A stretch of 57,510 bases of DNA from Bacteroidota bacterium. GTDB lineage: Bacteria; Bacteroidota; Bacteroidia; UKL13-3. Positions within the stretch are counted from its first letter, which is position 1, and each line of letters starts with the position of its first letter. Both the position numbers and the translations under genes were made by a program. Shown here piece by piece: positions 10,318 through 21,014 of this stretch. The stretch lies in assembly GCA_947485745.1 (NCBI GenBank), contig CANKQY010000006.1:1-57510 (forward strand), in the 5' to 3' direction. The notes below the pieces were generated by a model. The model did no database searches and had not been told where the DNA came from. It was given only the letters and a program-made list of their open reading frames with translations.

Positions 10318-12521
10318 ACTGGAAAGATTACTTTTTTAAAAGCCCGTATTGGAAATTCATCAAATGGATTTGGGTAGGAGCCTTTGCGGGCCTATTCCTG
10401 CTAGCCTCATTGGTTACTGTAATTGCCATGGGTTGGTTTGGACAATTGCCACCAATTGAAGAATTAGAAAATCCTACCACTCAGCTTGCAAGTGAAATTT
10501 ATGCCGATGATGGCAGCATTTTAGGTAAGTACTATTTACAAAATAGAAGTAATGTAAACTATGAAGAGTTAAGTCCTCAACTTATTAATGCCCTTATTGC
10601 TACAGAAGACATTCGATTTTACGAACACAGTGGGATTGATAACAGTAGGCTTTTTACCATGATTTTGTATAATTTAATTGGAAAGCAACAAGGAGGCAGT
10701 ACCATTTCGCAACAGCTTGCAAAAAACTTATATCCTAGAAAACGTTTTAGAAGTATCGTAGACAAAGCAGTTACTAAAATTCAAGAATGGGTCACAGCCG
10801 TTTTAATTGAGCAACGCTATACCAAAGATGAAATACTCACCATGTATTTGAATACGGTTGAATTTGGGAGCAATTCATTTGGTATTGGAAGTGCTTCTAA
10901 AACTTTTTTCGGCAAAACACCTCAAGCACTCAATGCACAAGAATCTGCCTTATTGGTTGGCATGCTTAAAGCGCCAACATTATATAGCCCAATAAGAAAT
11001 CCTGCAAATGCTTTAAGAAGAAGAAATACCGTTTTGAACCAAATGGGAAAAGCAAATTTCATCAGCAGTGATTCTTGCACCATTATGAAATCGCAGCCTA
11101 TTGAACTCACTTTCCAAGAAGAAAGTCATAATGAAGGTTTGGCCACCTATTTTAGAGAGACCCTTCGAATTGAATTAATGGATTGGTGCGAAGAAAATGG
11201 TTACAACCTTTATAAAGATGGATTAAAAATTTATACAACCATCAACCCTACTATGCAGTTAATAGCAGAACAAACTGTGGAGGCTCAATTAAAAGAACAG
11301 CAAAAGAAATTCCTCGCACATTGGAAAGGAAGAGCCCCGTGGGGTGAATTCAAGGAGGTATTGGTTAGTGGCATGAAACGCAGTGATAGATACCGTATTG
11401 CAAAGGAGCTTAAAAAATCGGATGCTGAGATTCAACGTGAATTTAATACCCTAGTTAAAATGAGGGTATTCTCCTATACCAGAGGTGAAATTGATACCGT
11501 AATGACTCCAATGGACAGCATAAAATATTACAAATACTTTATGCAATGTGGCTTTATGAGTATGGATCCTCAAACAGGCAAAATTAAAGCTTGGGTTGGG
11601 GGTCAAAACTACAATTATTTTAAATACGACCATGTAAATTCATCGGCTAAAAGACAAGTAGGTTCAACCTTTAAGCCATTTGTTTATACTGTTGCAGTAG
11701 ACAATGGGTTTTCTCCATGCATGATGATTCCAGATAAACCTGTTAGTTTTGCAGGGTATCCAGATTATAACCCGGGCAATGCAGATACCAAGTATGATTT
11801 ACCTGAAATGACCATGTACAGAGGCTTGCAATTATCTATTAACTTGATTTGTTTAAATGTTTTGAAAATGCTTGGCGACGATGGTATTAAGAACGTAATT
11901 GAAATGGCGCACAAAATGGGCGTAACAAGCAAAATTGAACCCTACCCTTCCTCTGCATTGGGTACGGCGGATATTTCGGTTTATGAAATGGTAGGTGCCT
12001 TCTCAACATTTGCTAACAAAGGCGTTTGGATCAAACCGAATTACCTGAGCAGAATTGTAGATAAAAATGGCAATGTAATTTTTGAAAACCTGCCAATTAC
12101 ACAAGAAGCTTTAAGCGAACAAACAGCTTACGTGATGTGCAAAATGCTTGAGAAAGTTACCACCAATGGAACGGCTGCAAAAATTAAATATCAATATAAA
12201 ATTCCAGGTGCAGTGGGTGGCAAAACAGGTACTACCCAAAACTACAGTGATGGTTGGTTTATTGGTATTACACCTACTTTGGTTTCTGGTTGTTGGGTTG
12301 GATGGGAAGATAGAGCCATTCACTTTAGAACCATGGAACTTGGCTCGGGCTCTGCAATGGCTATGCCTATTTGGGCAAACTATATGCAAAAGGTTACCTC
12401 AACCCCAAATTTAATTCAAATAATCAATGAATGGACACCTCCTCAAAGTCCAATAAGTATAGAAATGGATTGTGCGAAATTTTCGAATGGGCAGGTTGAA
12501 AAGGAAGACTTTGTTGAGTAG
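10314..12521 (+). CDS. mrcA: Penicillin-binding protein 1A (transglycosylase/transpeptidase)
   Basis: ATEDIRFYEHSGID, GGSTISQQLAKNLY, SSAKRQVGSTFKPFVY, GGKTGTTQNYSDGWFIG; 4-nt overlap with porW. Confidence 0.96.
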   Translation: MNWKDYFFKSPYWKFIKWIWVGAFAGLFLLASLVTVIAMGWFGQLPPIEELENPTTQLASEIYADDGSILGKYYLQNRSNVNYEELSPQLINALIATEDIRFYEHSGIDNSRLFTMILYNLIGKQQGGSTISQQLAKNLYPRKRFRSIVDKAVTKIQEWVTAVLIEQRYTKDEILTMYLNTVEFGSNSFGIGSASKTFFGKTPQALNAQESALLVGMLKAPTLYSPIRNPANALRRRNTVLNQMGKANFISSDSCTIMKSQPIELTFQEESHNEGLATYFRETLRIELMDWCEENGYNLYKDGLKIYTTINPTMQLIAEQTVEAQLKEQQKKFLAHWKGRAPWGEFKEVLVSGMKRSDRYRIAKELKKSDAEIQREFNTLVKMRVFSYTRGEIDTVMTPMDSIKYYKYFMQCGFMSMDPQTGKIKAWVGGQNYNYFKYDHVNSSAKRQVGSTFKPFVYTVAVDNGFSPCMMIPDKPVSFAGYPDYNPGNADTKYDLPEMTMYRGLQLSINLICLNVLKMLGDDGIKNVIEMAHKMGVTSKIEPYPSSALGTADISVYEMVGAFSTFANKGVWIKPNYLSRIVDKNGNVIFENLPITQEALSEQTAYVMCKMLEKVTTNGTAAKIKYQYKIPGAVGGKTGTTQNYSDGWFIGITPTLVSGCWVGWEDRAIHFRTMELGSGSAMAMPIWANYMQKVTSTPNLIQIINEWTPPQSPISIEMDCAKFSNGQVEKEDFVE

Positions 12522-12649
12522 ATTAAATTGGTTATTGAATATTAGACTTCCGTCTAAATTTTAAGATAATTTTATTGGAAATCAGCTAAATAAATATTAT
12601 CTTGCTTTATATTTTAGTTTAATTTCTACATGTTTATTTTATAAAACTC

Positions 12650-14518
12650 ATGAAAAAACTCTTGTCACTCAAATTTTTATTATTTCTTTTAGCACTTATT
12701 TGGTTCAGCAACAGCGGTGCTCAAAATCCTTGCAATGCCACTTGGACAAAACAAAAAGATCCAAATTCTGCCTTAAAATATTATTTCATGGCTAACTTAA
12801 ACGACACCAATTATAGATACATATGGACTTTTGGTGATGGAACGGGATCAGATGCTAGGGTTACCTTTCACACCTTTCCGCATACTGGTGCTTATATTGT
12901 TTGTTTAAAGGTGACCAAAAAAGATACAACTTGCACCCAAACCTTCTGCGATACGATTGTTTTTGGCTCGAACATAACTTGTAATGCAGCTTGGACAAAA
13001 CAAAAAGATCCTGCAATTACCTTGAAATATTATTTCTCGGCAACGCTAAACGATACCAATTATAGATACTTATGGACCTTTGGAGATGGAACAGGATCAG
13101 ATGCTAGGTTAACTTTCCGTAACTATGCACATACAGGTAAATATTATGTTTGTTTAAAGGTAATGAAGAAAGATTCTAGTTGCCAGCAAACAAAATGTGA
13201 TAGCATCAAGGTAGGTACAATTTGCACCGCATCTTTCACTAGAATTGCCAGCAATACTTTGGCTCGAACCTACAGTTTTGAAGCCAATACCAGTGATACT
13301 AATTATATTTACAAATATACATTTGGTGATGGGTCTGCAGCTACTTATGGTAGGTTCAAAACACATACTTATGCAAATAATGGCACTTATACTGTTTGCC
13401 TAACTGTAACAAGAAAGGATTCTAGTTGTGCAGAAACGCAATGCCAAACCATCAAAATTGATACACATTCTCCCTGCAATGCAAATTTTAATATTATTAA
13501 AAGTGATAGTATTGGATCAAATCCTCATTATGTAAGATTTGCAGACGTATCTCCAGGCACTCATACTAGATGTGTTTATAACTTTGGAGATGGAACTTCT
13601 TCCGACAATTGTAATCCAATTCATTACTTTGCTTCTTTGGATTCAAAAACTATTTGTTTAACCATATACAATATTAACAGCAACAAAGACACACTTTGTA
13701 AAAGCACCACTTGCAAAACCTTTAATACAGGCAATAATAAATCAATTACTTGCGTAGCTGTTTTTGATTATGAGCGCATTGGTACCAGTAGTAATTACCG
13801 TTTTATCAATCATTCACTTGGTAGTCCTTTACAATACCGTTGGGTATTTGATGGCGGAGCACCCGTTACTACCACTAATGCGGAGCATAATTTTGTAACA
13901 CCCGGCTTGCACCTTGCCTGCCTTTATGTTGTAAATACATTAGATACCAATTGCAGCAGTTCATTTTGTGTAAATATTTTATTTCCTGGAAATGTAACCC
14001 AACAACAATGTAATGCTGATTATTCATATACACCAGATGCCACAAACCCGGGCAATTTTGAATTCACTAGCTTTTCAGGTTCAGGTGTTATCAATAATTG
14101 GAATTTCGGAGATGGCTCATATAGCAACGATGAAAGTGGGCAACATACTTATTTGCAAAATGGCACCTATAGTGTTTGTTTAAGTGTATTAAATAGCATT
14201 GATTCTTGTTCGGATATGCATTGCGATTCTATTGTGGTGAGTAATGCAACTGGTGTAAAAACAAACCAGATATCCATTGGTTCAATTTATCCTATTCCAG
14301 TGGAACAGGTTTTACAAATAGATCTTCAAAGTAAAATTTCTCAGCCTGCTTGCTTGCGGTTAATAGATGTAACTGGTAAAATTATTTTTGAAGAAAACAC
14401 TCAACTACAAAAAGGTATTAACCCGTTAAAACTCGACATGGTGCAATATCCTCAAGGAATTTACTTATTGCAAATACAAAGTGGCAACGAGCAAATTGTT
14501 CGAAAGATTGTTAAATAA
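12650..14518 (+). CDS. Secreted multi-PKD-domain protein with T9SS C-terminal sorting domain
   Basis: Repeated (W/Y)xFGDG PKD motifs; C-terminal YPIPVEQVLQID...GKIIFEENTQLQKG...LDMVQYPQGIYLLQIQSGNEQIVRKIVK. Confidence 0.9.
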   Translation: MKKLLSLKFLLFLLALIWFSNSGAQNPCNATWTKQKDPNSALKYYFMANLNDTNYRYIWTFGDGTGSDARVTFHTFPHTGAYIVCLKVTKKDTTCTQTFCDTIVFGSNITCNAAWTKQKDPAITLKYYFSATLNDTNYRYLWTFGDGTGSDARLTFRNYAHTGKYYVCLKVMKKDSSCQQTKCDSIKVGTICTASFTRIASNTLARTYSFEANTSDTNYIYKYTFGDGSAATYGRFKTHTYANNGTYTVCLTVTRKDSSCAETQCQTIKIDTHSPCNANFNIIKSDSIGSNPHYVRFADVSPGTHTRCVYNFGDGTSSDNCNPIHYFASLDSKTICLTIYNINSNKDTLCKSTTCKTFNTGNNKSITCVAVFDYERIGTSSNYRFINHSLGSPLQYRWVFDGGAPVTTTNAEHNFVTPGLHLACLYVVNTLDTNCSSSFCVNILFPGNVTQQQCNADYSYTPDATNPGNFEFTSFSGSGVINNWNFGDGSYSNDESGQHTYLQNGTYSVCLSVLNSIDSCSDMHCDSIVVSNATGVKTNQISIGSIYPIPVEQVLQIDLQSKISQPACLRLIDVTGKIIFEENTQLQKGINPLKLDMVQYPQGIYLLQIQSGNEQIVRKIVK

Positions 14519-14535
14519 CTAAGATATAATATTTT

Positions 14536-14564
14536 AAAAACTGAGTCAAAATGACTCAGTTTTT
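14536..14564 (+). terminator. Rho-independent terminator after PKD protein
   Basis: aaaaactgagtca-aaa-tgactcagttttt followed by further Ts. Confidence 0.9.
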
Positions 14565-14656
14565 TTTGTTTAATTTTAAAGTAAAACGTTATTTTTTTAT
14601 GTTTTTACCATTTTTTCTAAATTTGATTATATTGCCCTACAAATTAGTTTAAATCT

Positions 14657-16249
14657 ATGTCAAGTTTCTTTTATACCAAATCATTACAAGATCTTTTAAA
14701 GCACCACGATGGGTCGCAATTAAAACGCACACTTACCGCGGCCAATTTGGTTGCCTTAGGAGTGGGAGCAATTATAGGTGCAGGCCTTTTTGTTAGAACC
14801 GCGGCAGCCTCAGCAGAAGCAGCAGGTGCAGCGGTTACTATGAGTTTTATAGTAGCGGCAGTTGGCTGTGCATTTGCTGGTATTTGTTATGCAGAATTTG
14901 CGGCAATGATTCCAATTGCAGGAAGTGCCTATGCATACTCTTACGTTACAATGGGAGAGTTAATGGCATGGATTATTGGCTGGGCTTTAATTATGGAATA
15001 TGCCTTAGGAGCGGCAACGGTAGCAATTGCTTGGAGCGAATATTTAAATAACCTGCTTGGAGGGGTCATACCTTATGAATGGTGCCACTCACCCTTTGAA
15101 ACCTTAAAGAAAGTAGTTGACCAAAGTAGCATAGACCAATTAATTGCAAGCAATGCAGATTTAACGCATCATTTAAAGAATGGCGAATTATTTATAACAG
15201 AGGAAGTTTATGAAAATTTAGGCAGTGCCCAACAAGGTTTGGTTCAAGTGACTCATGGATTTATCAATGCACCAGCATTAATAATTTTATTGGCACTTAC
15301 TTTATTGCTCATTAAAGGAACCCAAGAATCGGCTATGGTTAATACCATTATTGTATTTATAAAAGTTGCCATCGTTTTGCTTTTTATTGTTTTAGGATGG
15401 CAGTTTATTAAACCAGAAAACCACACACCATTTATGATACCAGAAGGAACATTGGGGCATGAAGGATTCTTTAAACATGGCTGGGGCGGTGTATTAGGTG
15501 GAGCTGCAATTGTGTTCTTTGCTTTCATTGGATTTGATGCAGTAAGTACCGCTGCCCAGGAGGCAAAAAATCCTAAACGCGATATGCCAATTGGAATCTT
15601 GGGATCATTGGTTATTTGTACCATACTTTATATTTTATTCGGACACGTTTTAACAGGTGTTGCAAATTGGCAAGAATTTAAAACAGCTGGAAAAGAGGCC
15701 TCAGTAATTTATGCTATTCAAACTTACATGAAAGGCTATGAATGGCTTGGAACTAGTGTTACTGTTGCTATTTTGGCAGGTTTTTCTTCGGTAATTTTGG
15801 TGATGTTGATGGGGCAAAGTAGGGTATTTTTTAGTATGAGTAAAGATGGTTTACTACCAAAAGCTTTCAGCGAATTACATCCAAAATTCAAAACTCCTTA
15901 TAAAGCAAATTGGATATTATTAATATTTGTAGGTGCATTTGCTGCATTTATTCCAGGCTCCGTTGCAGGTGATTTAACCAGCTTTGGAACGCTGTTTGCA
16001 TTTGTTCTGGTTTGCCTTGGTATTATTATTATGCGTAAGAAGGAACCTACTATGGAACGTCCATTCAAAACGCCATTAGTTCCGTTGGTTCCTATTCTTG
16101 GGATGGTAATTTGTTTGGCAATGATCATTAGTTTGCCATTGCCTACCTTATTAAGTGCTGGAATTTGGTTGGTTTTAGGCTTGCTAATATACTTTGGCTA
16201 TTCTGCAAATCATGCCCGCAAAATGCGTGAGAACTTAACCAAGTATTAA
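14657..16249 (+). CDS. APC-superfamily amino acid permease (CAT-like)
   Basis: LKRTLTAANLVALGVGAIIGAGLFVRT; IVFFAFIGFDAVSTAAQEAKNPKRDMPIGI. Confidence 0.93.
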   Translation: MSSFFYTKSLQDLLKHHDGSQLKRTLTAANLVALGVGAIIGAGLFVRTAAASAEAAGAAVTMSFIVAAVGCAFAGICYAEFAAMIPIAGSAYAYSYVTMGELMAWIIGWALIMEYALGAATVAIAWSEYLNNLLGGVIPYEWCHSPFETLKKVVDQSSIDQLIASNADLTHHLKNGELFITEEVYENLGSAQQGLVQVTHGFINAPALIILLALTLLLIKGTQESAMVNTIIVFIKVAIVLLFIVLGWQFIKPENHTPFMIPEGTLGHEGFFKHGWGGVLGGAAIVFFAFIGFDAVSTAAQEAKNPKRDMPIGILGSLVICTILYILFGHVLTGVANWQEFKTAGKEASVIYAIQTYMKGYEWLGTSVTVAILAGFSSVILVMLMGQSRVFFSMSKDGLLPKAFSELHPKFKTPYKANWILLIFVGAFAAFIPGSVAGDLTSFGTLFAFVLVCLGIIIMRKKEPTMERPFKTPLVPLVPILGMVICLAMIISLPLPTLLSAGIWLVLGLLIYFGYSANHARKMRENLTKY

Positions 16250-16289
16250 CTACAAGGAGAAATCAATACCTACAAAAGGTTTTTATGCA

Positions 16290-17252
16290 TTAAGGTTGAA
16301 GCAAAAATCTGAGTGGAATGGCTGCTCTTTTGCGCCAGGCTATTTCATTATGAGGTTCACCAGGAAAACTTAAACTCATAAAATCTTTGGGGGGTTCATA
16401 ACCACTTTCTCTGCATAAACTATCCATGTATAATTGGTAGGGTTCATACCAAGCATCTAAGGTGCTTGTTCCATGATCAAAGTACAATTTATGCTGTTTA
16501 GGATTTGGCAAATGTCGAGCAAAATAATTTATGTACGACTGAGCTATGCTTGCATTATTTTCTTTTAAACTAACAGGCCAATGGGTGGAAATACATGCAA
16601 CACCTTTTAATTGATCAGAACGTTTGCATAAGGCATACAAAGAAATTAATCCTCCCATGCTTGATCCCATCATAAAGGTGTTTTTCATTTCTGGCTTGGT
16701 GGGGAATGTACTATCTATTATGGGTTTGAGCTCATCAAAAATAAATGACAAATAAATATTTGCCAAAGTACTACCCCCTCTCTCTCTTGCTAGTTTACTT
16801 TTATTTAAACTATCTAACTTTTTAAATGCATCTTCAGGATTGTATTCTAGGAATCTTTTTGGCGAGTTCCATATACCCACCACAATGGTTCGTTTGATAA
16901 TGTTATTCCTCATCAAACTATCCATTATTTCATCAATACCCCATTCCATGCCGCCAAATGAATTACCGGGTAAAAATAAGTTTTGACCATCATGCATGTA
17001 GAGCACCGCATACCGGGTTTTTCCAGATGAATCAAAATCATGAGGAACCCAAACATCCACATTTCTTGGATCAAGCCATTGGCCCTTTACCTTCTCAAAA
17101 CGAAACAACCTTCCCTTTAGGTTTATATCCATTATTTCCTTTTGAGCACTTAGGTTTAAACACAACAAAAGGCAAATTGGCAAAAACAACATCCTAGTCT
17201 TAATCATTCTCACAATCAAAAATTTGTTTCTATTATTTAAACAAAAATACAA
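16290..17252 (-). CDS. Esterase-family alpha/beta hydrolase, exported (start more likely ATG near 17207)
   Basis: VLYMHDGQNLF, GSSMGGLISLYAL nucleophile elbow; signal peptide MIKTRMLFLPICLLLCLNLSAQ. Confidence 0.85.
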   Translation of the reverse strand: MYFCLNNRNKFLIVRMIKTRMLFLPICLLLCLNLSAQKEIMDINLKGRLFRFEKVKGQWLDPRNVDVWVPHDFDSSGKTRYAVLYMHDGQNLFLPGNSFGGMEWGIDEIMDSLMRNNIIKRTIVVGIWNSPKRFLEYNPEDAFKKLDSLNKSKLARERGGSTLANIYLSFIFDELKPIIDSTFPTKPEMKNTFMMGSSMGGLISLYALCKRSDQLKGVACISTHWPVSLKENNASIAQSYINYFARHLPNPKQHKLYFDHGTSTLDAWYEPYQLYMDSLCRESGYEPPKDFMSLSFPGEPHNEIAWRKRAAIPLRFLLQP

Positions 17253-17255
17253 TTA

Positions 17256-17984
17256 TTAATTTAACACCTCATGTAAAACCGCAGGTGATTTTAGTTCACT
17301 AAATAGCATCAAGTGTAATTGGTAATACCGAATCATTTTATTCAACAATTCTCTGCGCAAATTGGCAGGTAATTCTACCAATTGAATCTCTTCAAAATTC
17401 ATGTCAATAAACTGAGCCAAAACCCCTGCCAATGGCTCTCTGCAATAATCACTCGCATTTGGCGCATCTGCAACAAATAGGCCTTCTTGCAAACTAAACA
17501 CGGGTGTGTCCAAACCATAATTAGCTTTAGGAAAAAAGCCCAAATATTTGCTTAATTGTACCATAAAATACACGGGGAAATTGCGCAAAGACCCTTGCGT
17601 TAAATCGGCTATTTGAACCGAATGAAATAAGAACCCAAACATTTGTGCATCAATTTGATCTTCTTCTCTTAAACTTTTGGTAAGCAATTCGGCCATAAAT
17701 AATGCTAAGGTACTTTTATGCAGTTCGAAATGAAGATGATTTAAAACAGGGATGCATCTCAATTCTTTAATTCGTTGCAAATTTTTATTCTGCTGGTGAT
17801 AAACCTCTAATTCTAGTAATGACAGTGGCAACAAATGAGATGGTTTAATTGCACCCTTTTTCCCCTTAACGCCATTGATTAAATAGCTTTGCATGCCAAA
17901 TAAATCGGTATAGCATTTTAGCACTACACTGTTCTCTGAATAATTGATTGTATTAAGCACAATGCCGCGGCATTTCTGAAGCAT
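17256..17984 (-). CDS. recO: DNA repair protein RecO
   Basis: N-terminal CRGIVLNTINYSENSVVLKCYTDLFGMQSYLINGVKGKKG. Confidence 0.9.
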   Translation of the reverse strand: MLQKCRGIVLNTINYSENSVVLKCYTDLFGMQSYLINGVKGKKGAIKPSHLLPLSLLELEVYHQQNKNLQRIKELRCIPVLNHLHFELHKSTLALFMAELLTKSLREEDQIDAQMFGFLFHSVQIADLTQGSLRNFPVYFMVQLSKYLGFFPKANYGLDTPVFSLQEGLFVADAPNASDYCREPLAGVLAQFIDMNFEEIQLVELPANLRRELLNKMIRYYQLHLMLFSELKSPAVLHEVLN

Positions 17985-17995
17985 AGTATTAAAAT

Positions 17996-18289
17996 TTACC
18001 TTGAGTTATGCGCCAACAAGCCTTCTTTGGTTGCCAAATAGGAAAATGCACGCATGTTATCTGTATCATAAATAAAGCTGCGCCTATAATCACCAAATTC
18101 CTCCTCCCATTTCATCACAGAAACCATTTTTTTATGGATCAAAGTTTTAAGTGCATCTGCAACCACATTAGGGGGATAAGATACTTCCTCTAAAATTTTA
18201 TCGAATGGTTCAACAAAATACAGGCAGTTTAAAATATCAAACTCCAAATCATCTATTTCTGGTATCATTTTAATTCTCTCTCCTTCCAA
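17996..18289 (-). CDS. Small conserved hypothetical protein (winged-helix-like)
   Basis: 97-aa ORF in operon phase between GT2 and recO; overlaps GT2 3' end. Confidence 0.6.
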   Translation of the reverse strand: MEGERIKMIPEIDDLEFDILNCLYFVEPFDKILEEVSYPPNVVADALKTLIHKKMVSVMKWEEEFGDYRRSFIYDTDNMRAFSYLATKEGLLAHNSR

Positions 18290-19398
18290 GTATAAGTGTT
18301 TACATTAGCCCAAATACCAATAATAATAACATATAAAATATGAAATGGCTGAACCAATGGCATCAATAAAAGTAATTGTTTACGTTTAAAAAAGTGTAAG
18401 ATAGATCCCAATATCAATCCTTCTGCAAACATTTTTATCAAAAGTTGGGTCAAACCTACCTGCCAAAATCCTTCATAAAAAATGCTCATAATAACATTTA
18501 ATAACATGCTTAAATTAAAGAAATAAGCCCCAACCAAAATGGCAGTAATATGGCGTTCTTCATACTTTGTACTCTTTGAAACCCACCGACGCCTTTGTTG
18601 GGTTAATTGCTCCATACTTCCATTAGGTGAAGTATAAACAATTGCCCTTTCATCTTTTAAAAAATACACATCATCAGGATATTTTTTAAAAATCTTGTGC
18701 AACAAAAACTCATCATCGCCACTGGCAACATGTTCATTATTTAAATACCCCCCAACTTCATTAAAAGCATCCTTGGTAAAAATTAAATTGGCCGCACTAC
18801 ACATATTGGGATTCTTTAATTGTATAGCAGCTCCTCCAATGCCTACTAAACCGGCAAACTCCAAAGATTGAAACTTTTCAAACATGGTGGCTGCATGAAA
18901 GAAAACTGGCGCATATATCATTTTTACTGATTTCTGTTGAACAAAACTGTCCAGGCTACTTAACCATAAATTACCTCGCGTGCAATCTGCATCGGTAAGC
19001 ACTATCAAATCGAAATTGGCTATTGAAATACCCGCCGTTATTGCATTTTTTTTACCCGAAAAACCTGCCAATTCCGCGTCTATTAACCGAATATTTATGA
19101 TAGGATTGGAGGCAATTATCTCTTCTACAATTTTTGCTGTTTTATCATTTGAATGATCATTTATAACAATGATTTCAAAAAGCGAAGATGGGTAATTTTG
19201 TTGAATGATAGATCCTAAACAATTTTGGATTGAAGCTTCCTCGTTTCTCGCTGCAACTAAAATACTAAAAGCTATTTTTGGTTCAAACAAAACACTTGCT
19301 TTTTGTTTAGGGATGAGTAACCAACCCATATAATAAAAAATAATGAGGCAGGCATATCCTATTGCTAAAATATAACAAGAAATTTCCCAAATACTCAT
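18265..19398 (-). CDS. Family 2 glycosyltransferase with C-terminal TM helices
   Basis: SILVAARNEEASIQNCLGSI, VINDHSNDKT, LTDADC, QQRRRWVSK. Confidence 0.93.
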   Translation of the reverse strand: MSIWEISCYILAIGYACLIIFYYMGWLLIPKQKASVLFEPKIAFSILVAARNEEASIQNCLGSIIQQNYPSSLFEIIVINDHSNDKTAKIVEEIIASNPIINIRLIDAELAGFSGKKNAITAGISIANFDLIVLTDADCTRGNLWLSSLDSFVQQKSVKMIYAPVFFHAATMFEKFQSLEFAGLVGIGGAAIQLKNPNMCSAANLIFTKDAFNEVGGYLNNEHVASGDDEFLLHKIFKKYPDDVYFLKDERAIVYTSPNGSMEQLTQQRRRWVSKSTKYEERHITAILVGAYFFNLSMLLNVIMSIFYEGFWQVGLTQLLIKMFAEGLILGSILHFFKRKQLLLLMPLVQPFHILYVIIIGIWANVNTYTWKERELK

Positions 19399-20339
19399 GA
19401 CCGAACCTTATAAATAAAATACATGCCCAATATAGCGGGAAACAACATGTTTACTATCCACAAACAATATGCAGCAAGTAAAATTCCTTCTTGGTTCATA
19501 CTATATAAACTAAAAAACATCAAAGCAGTTGCCCCGCGCAAGCCTATTTCTAATAGCAGAAATGAAGGCACTACCGACTGAACACAAAATGTGGCGATGA
19601 TACAAGCCAAAGCAGAAAAAAAATCAATATCAACTTTAAAAAACCGCAGCAACAAATAATATTGGGTTAAAAAAACAGTGTAACGCAGAAACGACAACAA
19701 TAATAATAAGCCCAATTCTTGGCGATTATAGGCACCAAAAACATTTACATATTGTTCAAACCTTACAAACCATGTAAGCTTTTTTATTTTGTTGTAAACT
19801 AAACTTAGATTTAAGTACACCAAAATCAACAGAAAAATAATTCCATAACCCAAAGGCAATAAATACCGGTAGCCCAAGAGTTGCTCACTAAAAAACGATA
19901 AAGAGAAAAGTCCAAAAAACAAGGTAATAATAACTTGAGCAGTATGACCAATTACAGCAACCAATGAACCTTTAATCTTATTTAGCACCTCCAAATGAAT
20001 CACTCTTCCTGCAAAATCTCCAATTTGATTTGGGGTAATAACACTCAGAGTAACGCCAGATAGGATGGCTTTTATGGCAGTTTTATAATCAATAGGTTCA
20101 TATTTTTGAATGAGCAATTTCCATTTCAATGCCTCTATACCCCAATTAAAAATGAGCAAAAATGAGGCTACAAGCAACCAATAAATTGACCCAATTTGCT
20201 GTTTGAGCTCAAAGCGTTGAAAAAGCGAATTGATATGATAAGCGTAAATTAATTTGTAAAAAATAAATACCGTTAGTACCAGTACTAAAACATTTTTCGC
20301 AATTTTAATTGCTTTTTGATATTGGGTTGTTTGAAACAA
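19395..20339 (-). CDS. Lysylphosphatidylglycerol synthase TM-region (UPF0104-like) membrane protein
   Basis: Multi-TM; SGVTLSVITPNQIGDFAGR motif typical of the family. Confidence 0.8.
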   Translation of the reverse strand: MFQTTQYQKAIKIAKNVLVLVLTVFIFYKLIYAYHINSLFQRFELKQQIGSIYWLLVASFLLIFNWGIEALKWKLLIQKYEPIDYKTAIKAILSGVTLSVITPNQIGDFAGRVIHLEVLNKIKGSLVAVIGHTAQVIITLFFGLFSLSFFSEQLLGYRYLLPLGYGIIFLLILVYLNLSLVYNKIKKLTWFVRFEQYVNVFGAYNRQELGLLLLLSFLRYTVFLTQYYLLLRFFKVDIDFFSALACIIATFCVQSVVPSFLLLEIGLRGATALMFFSLYSMNQEGILLAAYCLWIVNMLFPAILGMYFIYKVRS

Positions 20340-20401
20340 AGGTTAGCATTAACTATGTTTGACAAAATAACGCATACATTCACCGTAAACCAAATGAGAT
20401 T

Positions 20402-21010
20402 TTGACAGAAAGCAAATCCATACAAGAAAGAATCATCCTTGGCATAGATCCAGGCACTACGGTTATGGGGTATGGCGTTATCCAAACCACAGGAAAAAAG
20501 GCAGTTGTACTTAGCTTGGGTGTTCTTAAACTGGATAAATATGATGACTATGCGCTAAAATTAAAAAAGATATTTGAGCGCACAGTTGGGCTAATTGATG
20601 AATACCACCCAGATGAACTAGCTATTGAGGCACCCTTTTATGGCAAAAATGTACAAAGTATGCTCAAATTAGGCAGGGCTCAAGGAGTAGCAATTGCAGC
20701 CGCTATGAGCAGAGAATTAGCTGTGGTGGAATATGCGCCTAAAAAAATAAAATTGGCCGTTACAGGTAATGGAAATGCTTCAAAAGACCAAGTTGCTGCC
20801 AGCTTAATGCAACAACTAAAATTTGAATACAATAATGAATACTCTGATGCAACAGATGGCTTAGCGGCAGCTTATTGCCATTTTATGCAAAAGAGTTTAA
20901 AGATACCAGCATTAGAAAGTAAAGGGAAAAGCAAAATTCCTAGCAAGAAAAAAAACTCCTCATGGGAAGCTTTTGTTACACAAAATCCAACTAAAATAAA
21001 GAAAAAATAG
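20402..21010 (+). CDS. ruvC: Holliday junction resolvase RuvC (TTG start)
   Basis: ILGIDPGTTVMGYGVI; AIEAPFYGKNVQSMLKLGRAQGVAIAAA; DATDGLAAAYCH. Confidence 0.96.
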   Translation: MTESKSIQERIILGIDPGTTVMGYGVIQTTGKKAVVLSLGVLKLDKYDDYALKLKKIFERTVGLIDEYHPDELAIEAPFYGKNVQSMLKLGRAQGVAIAAAMSRELAVVEYAPKKIKLAVTGNGNASKDQVAASLMQQLKFEYNNEYSDATDGLAAAYCHFMQKSLKIPALESKGKSKIPSKKKNSSWEAFVTQNPTKIKKK

Positions 21011-21014
21011 CTCG

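Noticed and set aside
12148-12414. Plus-strand ORF inside mrcA
   Set aside because: Out-of-frame overlap with a strongly supported PBP1A; no recognisable motif.
20402-20485. Minus-strand ORF 20285-20485 overlapping ruvC start
   Set aside because: Conflicts with ruvC, whose N-terminal ILGIDPGTTVMGYG is unambiguous.
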